NCBI GenBank assembly: GCA_009733775.1
Contig: WOGZ01000439.1
Coordinates: 1 to 23,074 of the forward strand
DNA length: 23,074 bases
Origin: Alectoria sarmentosa
Lineage: Eukaryota; Ascomycota; Lecanoromycetes; Lecanorales; Parmeliaceae
Reading direction: 5' to 3'
The notes under the pieces were generated by a model. It searched no databases. It was not told the origin of the DNA and was given only the letters and a program-made list of their open reading frames with translations. Every line of letters starts with the position of its first letter. Within the stretch, counting starts at the first letter, position 1. Made by a program: the position numbers and the translations under genes. Positions 20,051-23,074 of this stretch are shown piece by piece.

Positions 20051-20284
20051 TCATGGGCCACTAAATATATCTTCGAAAAGCGTGTCTTTTTTCGTCTTGA
20101 ATAACTTCTTGAGCAAGGCCTCTATGAGAATCCTTTTGGTACGACAGCTTCTCCTCTCATACTGTTCTATAATTTCACAGCCAAAAATACTTTTGAAACT
20201 GACCTCGTCGTCAAAGCTATGGGGTAGTGGTCTTGGGCGGGGCGACCTTGCTCGTTTAGTATAAAACCGCCCTGAGTAATTTAC
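20051..20284 (-). pseudogene. Possible C-terminal coding remnant next to the transposon
   Basis: A minus-strand frame of 77 codons is open between a TAG at 20285-20287 and a TGA at 20051-20053, without a start Met. It reads as a natural-looking protein end (SFDDEVSFKSIFGCEIIEQY, then a basic stretch RTKRILIEALLKKLFKTKK, ending LFEDIFSGP). It could be the last exon of a lost gene or of another element. I recognise no family. It could equally be a chance frame. Confidence 0.25.
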
Positions 20285-20400
20285 CTACTCTTAAATCAAC
20301 ATCAAGTGCCTACTTTACCTGAGATAGGTATCGCTAGTATGGCTTAAGTCTAGCGCCCGCAGTAATCGGCCGCTCTACCTTAATTAAAGGCGAGCACTAC

Positions 20401-20490
20401 GCGTATACCCCCTGTCTGATAAACGTATACCCCCATGTTTGTTAGGCGTATACCCCCCCAGATCCAATTAGCTGATATCAAGGCGCTAAT
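20401..20490 (+). repeat. Left TIR with three 22-23-bp subrepeats
   Basis: GCGTATACCCCC starts at 20401, with a G-to-A degraded copy at 20423 and an intact one at 20446. Iterated motifs in a TIR are usually transposase-binding sites (general knowledge of IR/DR elements). Confidence 0.9.
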
Positions 20491-20584
20491 CCAAACAGAT
20501 AAGCTTCGCGCGGAGATAATCGCGAAAATGTTTCATAATAACAATGCAATAATAAAGCAAGTCTTTTCGAGCCTCTTCTTATAG
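20435..20584 (+). pseudogene. N-terminal transposase remnant starting inside the TIR
   Basis: The ATG at 20435 opens a 49-codon frame: MFVRRIPPQIQL, then ADIKALIQTDKLRAEIIAKM, then FHNNNAIIKQVFSSLFL before a TAG. The segment LRAEIIAKMF...NAIIKQV has the spacing of a helix-turn-helix, and a following SNL-L pattern is seen in N-terminal domains of fungal Tc1-like transposases. The left copy keeps the same frame around 1670-1760 with its own stops. Downstream, 20757-21008 is open (83 codons, containing YRSSHIIVDFSSLSRR) and might preserve the region around the first catalytic Asp in degraded form; I hold that weakly. Confidence 0.45.
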
Positions 20585-22839
20585 AATGAAATAAAAATAT
20601 CAAACGATTTCAAATCGTCGAATAACGAAACCTTTCAATTATTCTTTTATAATTGCATTTAATTGATTAACGAGCTTCTTTAATTGCTATTAAAAATACG
20701 TTTATCGTATTCAAATGTGCATTATTTATCAGATAACCTTTTATAGTTAAAAAGAATTGAATATGATCTCGTTGTTTTTTATGTATATCGATATCGCAAT
20801 ATTTCGCTATCGTTCTTCTCATATAATCGTAGATTTTTCATCTTTATCTCGTCGTTATAATGATTGCTATATAGCTCATATATTTATCTTTTATATAATC
20901 ACCCCTCGTGTAACATTTCATATAATATTTTATATAACACTTTCTTTTCTTATAATAATAACGTTCGTAATCTTAAAAAACTCATCAACAATAATTATAT
21001 TCTCTTAATCAATCATTTGATCGATCGTGATGATTATTTTTTAATATCGCTACTATCGCAATATATGCTCAAATTTAAATGACTCGCGTTGAGTAAACTC
21101 TTCAAAAACTTATTAAAAAGTACGTTTCTTCTTATTCTTCGCTTTTGGAAATCGATTTGAAAACTTGATCATAACGAGTTCGTTGACACATAAAAGCTCA
21201 TTGACAATTGTATTACTATTTTGCGCGTCAATATAAATGTGCGTGTTATCGTCTTTATTAAGTCGTCAATGAAAATAAATGTTTTCAAGTTTCAACATCT
21301 CAGCTGCCTTTTGCATTCGTTGTTTTATGATATGCGCACACGATAATTTCATAATAATGATAAAATGTTTGATACACGATCGCATATTGTGATTAACAAT
21401 TTTTATATAATGCGATAACATTTATGTGAGAGCAAATAACGAAATTTTGATATAAAGATCTCGAAAAATAAACTTTTTGAGATGTTTAAAAAGGCGCATT
21501 TTAATCTCATTATGCTTAATCTTATATAATTAACGTTCGTTTATAAACATTTTATTAATAACTTTATATACGATTTTTAAATCATTAATAAATAATTCAT
21601 TTAATTTCTTTTTCAAATTTTCATTATTTGATTCCTCTTATAAAATCGCGCGGTTATTGAAATGTAAGTTTTAATTGATTTAAAAGATCACGATTTTTTT
21701 TTTTGAATAATTAAGTGATCGACGATGTAGTTGATAATAAACGAAAATTCGTTTATATAATTTTTATGTAGAACATTTCATTTATGATCAAATTTCTTTT
21801 TTGTTTTTGCGTATATAATACGATTAAAATCTTTTTTGAAAGTGTTAAATTTTTTTTGATCATCAAAGTATTTATTACAATTCGTAATAATGTTATTTTT
21901 TATATATTAAATATAAAGTATATACGTTGCGTATAAAAAGATAATTATATATACATTAATCAAGATTTCTTGAGCGTTCGTTAATAACATTTTTGAATAA
22001 AAGATATCGAGTTCATTATATAACGCTTTAAATTATTTTATAACTCACACGTAATTCGAAATGTATTTCGATTTTATAAAAACAAAATTTACATAAAAAG
22101 AAATATTAAAAATCGTGACTTCAGTGATTATAAAAAAAAAAAACTTATATTTATTTATTTTATATATCGCGTTCAATATCAACATCTCATAATTGAGCTT
22201 TAAAATCTTTTAAAACGATTTTTGATAAAAGAATAAAAACTTTATCTTTTATATGATTAAATCTTTAATTATACGCATAAATCAGGTCTTTCGATTATAT
22301 AATTGTTATATCAAGATTTATATCGCAATCATTAATTCAAGCGCTACGTTTTTGATCTTTTCTTTAATATTATAAACGTTTTATAATTTAATTATCGAAT
22401 CTTTCTCGTCGATGTTAAGACGTAAAAAAGATATAATCTGCTTTAAATGAATTTCGAAACGTATTTAATTAATAATGATATTCTGAACTTTCTGAGTTAT
22501 AGCGATTTTTCGTATTATCGAATAAGATTTAAATAAAATATAATCGTGATTGTGTATAAAATTCATCATTATAAGACTTCAATTTATTTAAATTTCGTTT
22601 ATTTTAATACGCTGAGCAATAACATTAAAAAAATAATCAATCAATCGATTAAAAGTGATTCGTTTGTTTATACTCTTGTTGTTTTTTTTTTTCTTTTCAC
22701 CGCGATCGCAGCGAATTCATGCCTTTTTAACAATTTTATCTTTTTTAAAACGTTTTATAAGGTTTTTAACGATAACATAGTTTTGAGAATTTGCATGTTA
22801 TTGTATACGTAAAATAAAAACATTAAAATCGACGTTCGT

Positions 22840-23040
22840 TCAATCGTCAAAAGATGAATTTAAGGTCATTGTCATTGACTTAATATATAAAAAGGGGATG
22901 CAAGTAATGAATATTTTATGAAGCGCGAGATCTTGAAGATTTTCGGCCCTATTTCGGCTACGTGCGGGGTTTATATTCGATCGAATTAACGCCTTGATAT
23001 CAGTTAACTGGATCTGGGGGGGTATACGCCTAACAAACAT
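22840..23040 (-). pseudogene. Inward-facing ORF from the right TIR
   Basis: The right TIR encodes the mirror start MFVRRIPPQIQLTDIKALIR on the minus strand, continuing 66 codons to a stop. Beyond the TIR it diverges (NPARSRNRAENLQDLALHKI) and has no recognised motif. It may be only the consequence of the TIR covering the start of the left frame, or a vestige of a second inward gene. Confidence 0.3.
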
Positions 23041-23074
23041 GGGGGTATACGCCTATCAGACAGGGGGTATACGC
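22985..23074 (-). repeat. Right TIR
   Basis: Inverse of 20401-20490 with five transition differences. All three GCGTATACCCCC repeats are intact here, so this is the better-preserved end. Confidence 0.9.

Larger units (their letters stand above)
15956..20399. other. 4.4-kb gene-poor region with minisatellites
   Basis: Base composition is normal, but no ORF is convincing. The best of a poor set are minus-strand frames 16385-16630 (81 codons), 18402-18596 (64 codons, Lys/Arg-rich, MARKEGRRNR start), 18784-19137 (117 codons, Arg-rich) and an ATG-less frame at 20051-20284. None carries a motif I recognise or a conserved splice pattern. The region holds several degenerate repeats annotated separately and ends abruptly at the TIR transposon. 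It may be decayed genes or a long noncoding stretch. Confidence 0.5.
20400..23074 (+). mobile_element. Long copy of the TIR transposon, about 2.68 kb, reaching the window end
   Basis: The element begins CGCGTATAC after TA (20398-20399), and its inverted end GGTATACGC coincides with the last base of the window, so one further base and the second TA should lie just outside. TIRs of at least 90 bp (20401-20490 and 22985-23074) differ at only five sites, all transitions. Each carries three GCGTATACCCCC-type repeats at 22- and 23-bp spacing. The interior is AT-rich with many stops but less eroded than the left copy, since CpA and CpC remain. A short N-terminal frame with a helix-turn-helix look starts in the left TIR. 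TA duplication plus that frame fits a fungal Tc1/mariner-type element; the superfamily call is an inference, and no intact transposase remains. Confidence 0.85.

Noticed and set aside
1..23074. CRISPR array, bacterial operons or defence system
   Set aside because: Introns, RIP signatures and a Rab GTPase make this nuclear fungal DNA; the tandem repeats lack spacer-repeat architecture.

Overview
The window looks like a filamentous ascomycete (Pezizomycotina-type) nuclear genome with AT-rich isochores. The reasons are short GT-AG introns of about 52 nt with CTAAC- or CTGAC-like branch sites, a Rab11 GTPase gene with fungal-type sequence, a secreted fungal-type protein, and repeats eroded almost entirely by C-to-T and G-to-A transitions, as repeat-induced point mutation (RIP) would produce. 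I cannot name the genus.

Layout. Positions 1-6540 are an extremely AT-rich, heavily mutated repeat block with no intact gene. It holds an internally deleted, terminal-inverted-repeat (TIR) transposon copy (1570-2378) and a structurally complete but tiny LTR element (4857-5872). That element has 5-bp target duplications, a polypurine tract and a Tf1-like self-priming signal. Positions 6541-20399 form a gene island of normal base composition. Positions 20400-23074 hold a longer, less eroded copy of the same TIR transposon family, whose right end coincides with the window edge.

Gene island. Three genes can be modelled. (1) 7458-8430 (+) is a conserved-looking protein with a predicted mitochondrial presequence and one GC-AG intron. 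(2) 8985-9909 (-) is a Rab11/Ypt3-type small GTPase in five exons, including a 13-nt microexon. (3) 13543-15142 (+) is a secreted cysteine-containing protein of 515 residues with one intron. Genes 1 and 2 converge; genes 2 and 3 diverge across a 3.6-kb spacer. The rest (9910-13542 and 15143-20399) has no gene I can support. It holds microsatellites, minisatellites, a 254-bp MITE-like element and a 137-bp fold-back repeat.

The three genes do not form a pathway: one is a trafficking GTPase, one a likely mitochondrial protein, one a likely secreted protein. The most unusual material is in the repeats: the self-priming miniature LTR element, the TIR family whose ends each carry three copies of a 22-23-bp motif plus an inward-facing ORF start, the palindromic insertion site of its deleted copy, and mutation that largely spares CpG.
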